Part shown: positions 62,518 to 64,000 of the stretch, piece after piece
Position numbering within the stretch: the first letter of the stretch is position 1
Layout of the letters: the number at the start of each line of letters is the position of its first letter
Source of the DNA: Acuticoccus sp051016205
Lineage (GTDB): Bacteria; Pseudomonadota; Alphaproteobacteria; Rhizobiales; Amorphaceae
Assembly: GCA_051016205.1 (NCBI GenBank)
Contig: CP136534.1
Coordinates: 1,674,001 to 1,738,000, forward strand
Length of the DNA stretch: 64,000 nt
Direction of reading: 5' to 3'
Position numbers and translations under genes: made by a program
The notes under the pieces: generated by a model
Seen by the model: only the letters and a program-made list of their open reading frames with translations
What the model was told of the DNA's origin: nothing
Database searches by the model: none

Positions 62518-64000
62518 CTACTCCGCCGCCACCTTCGTTGCCGGGCGCCTGTCGAGGAGTTGGCGCAGGTACTGGCCGGTGTAGCTGCGGGCCACCTTCA
62601 CCACCGCCTCCGGCTTGCCTGTGGCGACAATCTCGCCCCCGCCATCGCCCCCTTCAGGTCCAAGGTCGATGACCCAATCGGCGGTCTTGATGACCTCCAG
62701 ATTGTGCTCGATCACCACGACGGTGTTGCCTGTGGACACAAGCGCCTGGAGGACGTCCAAGAGCTTCGCCACATCGTGGAAGTGAAGGCCCGTCGTCGGC
62801 TCGTCCAAAATGTAGAGCGTGCGGCCTGTGGCGCGCTTCGACAGCTCCTTGGCAAGCTTGATGCGCTGGGCCTCGCCGCCTGACAGCGTGGTCGCCTGCT
62901 GGCCGATGCGAATGTAATCAAGCCCCACCTGCCGCAGCGTCACCAGCTTGTCGCGCACCGCGGGGACGGCGGCGAAAAACTCGCACCCCTCCTCCACGGT
63001 CATCTCCAAAATGTCGGAGATGGACCGGCCCTTGAACAGGATTTCCAGCGTTTCGCGGTTGTAGCGGGCGCCCTTGCACACATCGCAGGTGACATAGACA
63101 TCCGGCAGAAAGTGCATCTCGATCTTGATGACGCCGTCACCCTGGCACGCCTCGCACCGCCCGCCCTTCACGTTGAAGGAAAAGCGCCCCGGCCCGTAGC
63201 CCCGCGCCTTTGCCTCCGGGAGGCCGGCAAACCACTCGCGGATCGGCGTAAAGGCGCCTGTGTAGGTGGCGGGGTTGGAGCGCGGTGTGCGGCCGATGGG
63301 CGACTGGTCGATGTCGATGATCTTGTCCAGGTGCTCAAGCCCGGCGATGGCCTCGTGCGGCGCCGGTTGCTCGCGGCTCTTATTCAATTTGCGCGAGACA
63401 GCTCTGTAGAGCGTCTCAATCACCAGGGTGGACTTGCCGGACCCGGACACCCCCGTCACGGCCGTGAAGACCCCCAGCGGGATCGACACGTCCACATCCT
63501 GCAGGTTGTTGCCCGACGCACCCTTCACCTCGATGGCGCGCCCTCTCTTGCGCGCACGCCTCTTGGCAGGGATGGGGATTTCTCTGGCGCCCGACAGGTA
63601 CTGGCCCGTCAGCGAGGCAGGATTGGCCAGGATCTCGCCCGGTGTTCCCTCAGCCACCACTTCACCGCCGTGAACGCCGGCGCCTGGTCCCACATCCACC
63701 ACGTGGTCCGCGGCAAGCACGGCGTCCTCGTCATGCTCCACTACGATGACGGTGTTGCCAAGGTCGCGCAGCCGCTTCAGCGTCTCGATGAGGCGTGCAT
63801 TGTCGCGCTGGTGAAGGCCGATGGACGGCTCGTCCAGCACGTAAAGGACGCCGGTCAATCCTGAGCCGATCTGGCTGGCAAGGCGGATGCGCTGGCTCTC
63901 ACCGCCCGACAGCGTGCGCGAGCCGCGCGACAGCTGCAGGTAATCAAGCCCCACATCCACCAGGAAGCGCAGCCGCTCCTGGATTTCCTTCAGAATCGCC
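62518..64000 (-). CDS. uvrA: UvrA, excinuclease ABC subunit A (partial, C-terminal part)
   Basis: The last 493 or so residues; the frame runs off the right edge of the window (KEIQERLRFLVDVGLDYLQL continues upstream). It has the first ABC signature LSGGESQRIRLASQIG, the second Walker A GVSGSGKSTLVIETL, the zinc finger CEACQGDG...CDVCKG, and the second signature TLSGGEAQRIKLAKEL followed by LYILDEPTTGLHFHDV. It finds DNA lesions with UvrB in nucleotide excision repair. It is intact as far as visible. Confidence 0.97.
   Translation of the reverse strand, partial: AILKEIQERLRFLVDVGLDYLQLSRGSRTLSGGESQRIRLASQIGSGLTGVLYVLDEPSIGLHQRDNARLIETLKRLRDLGNTVIVVEHDEDAVLAADHVVDVGPGAGVHGGEVVAEGTPGEILANPASLTGQYLSGAREIPIPAKRRARKRGRAIEVKGASGNNLQDVDVSIPLGVFTAVTGVSGSGKSTLVIETLYRAVSRKLNKSREQPAPHEAIAGLEHLDKIIDIDQSPIGRTPRSNPATYTGAFTPIREWFAGLPEAKARGYGPGRFSFNVKGGRCEACQGDGVIKIEMHFLPDVYVTCDVCKGARYNRETLEILFKGRSISDILEMTVEEGCEFFAAVPAVRDKLVTLRQVGLDYIRIGQQATTLSGGEAQRIKLAKELSKRATGRTLYILDEPTTGLHFHDVAKLLDVLQALVSTGNTVVVIEHNLEVIKTADWVIDLGPEGGDGGGEIVATGKPEAVVKVARSYTGQYLRQLLDRRPATKVAAE

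Overview
The window is GC-rich and comes from an alphaproteobacterium, most likely of the order Hyphomicrobiales (rhizobial-like). The basis is gene content and order: flaF-flbT beside the hook-filament junction genes, motB-motC-fliK in a row, a MotE-type gene between flgI and flgH, flgN after a FlgJ-like rod-binding gene, and a DUF1217 gene next to flgF. The placement is inferred from these families; no 16S rRNA gene is present.

Layout. (1) 1-9301: accessory DNA. It holds a 1124-residue SAM/cyclase/ATPase/TPR protein, an AAA+ ATPase with a helix-turn-helix N-terminus, an IS3-family element beside a truncated nuclease gene, small phage-like ORFs, an AlpA-like excisionase, and a tyrosine integrase broken by one in-frame TGA. 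The integrase ends next to the 3' end of a tRNA-Ser gene, so part or all of this block is probably a genomic island integrated at that tRNA. (2) 9302-29906, minus strand: tRNA-Ser and a long, tightly packed run of motility genes. In transcription order it reads DUF1217, flgF, fliI, flgE, flgK, flgL, flaF, flbT, flgD, fliQ, flhA, fliR, a small coiled-coil gene, flgJ-like, flgN, a membrane protein, an MCP, cheA, cheW, cheB, cheR. (3) 30164-41918, plus strand, divergent from the first run: motA, fliM, a DUF6468-like gene, fliN, fliG, flhB, flgB, flgC, fliE, flgG, flgA, flgI, motE, flgH, fliL, fliP. (4) 42257-44622: two tandem flagellin paralogues with a conserved leader hairpin, which could be targets of the FlbT encoded here. 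(5) 45339-52964: fliF, fliH-like, motB, motC, fliK. (6) 53128-57869: an IS graveyard with a split IS1182-like element, an IS110 transposase, two IS5-family elements and an IS110 remnant. (7) 58030-64000: a PAS/HisKA_2 sensor kinase, trmFO, a lipoprotein, a DUF1127 small protein and the 3' part of uvrA.

Together regions 2-5 supply nearly a whole flagellum: export gate and ATPase, MS/P/L rings, rod, hook, junction, switch, stators with periplasmic helpers, and filament. They also supply a compact chemotaxis pathway (receptor, CheA with a fused receiver, CheW, CheB, CheR). No free-standing CheY, no FliD and no obvious master regulator is visible.

The intergenic gaps carry a mosaic family of palindromic repeats (five loci noticed, about 90-200 bp). 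At least two IS elements abut the terminal CTAG of such repeats. The most notable points are the flagellin leader hairpins, the CheB receiver that lacks its usual acidic pocket, the long low-complexity tail on FlbT, the tRNA-Ser island with a dead integrase, and the repeat/IS relationship. I found no convincingly new multi-gene system; the HTH-AAA+ ATPase on the island is the best candidate for an uncharacterised function.
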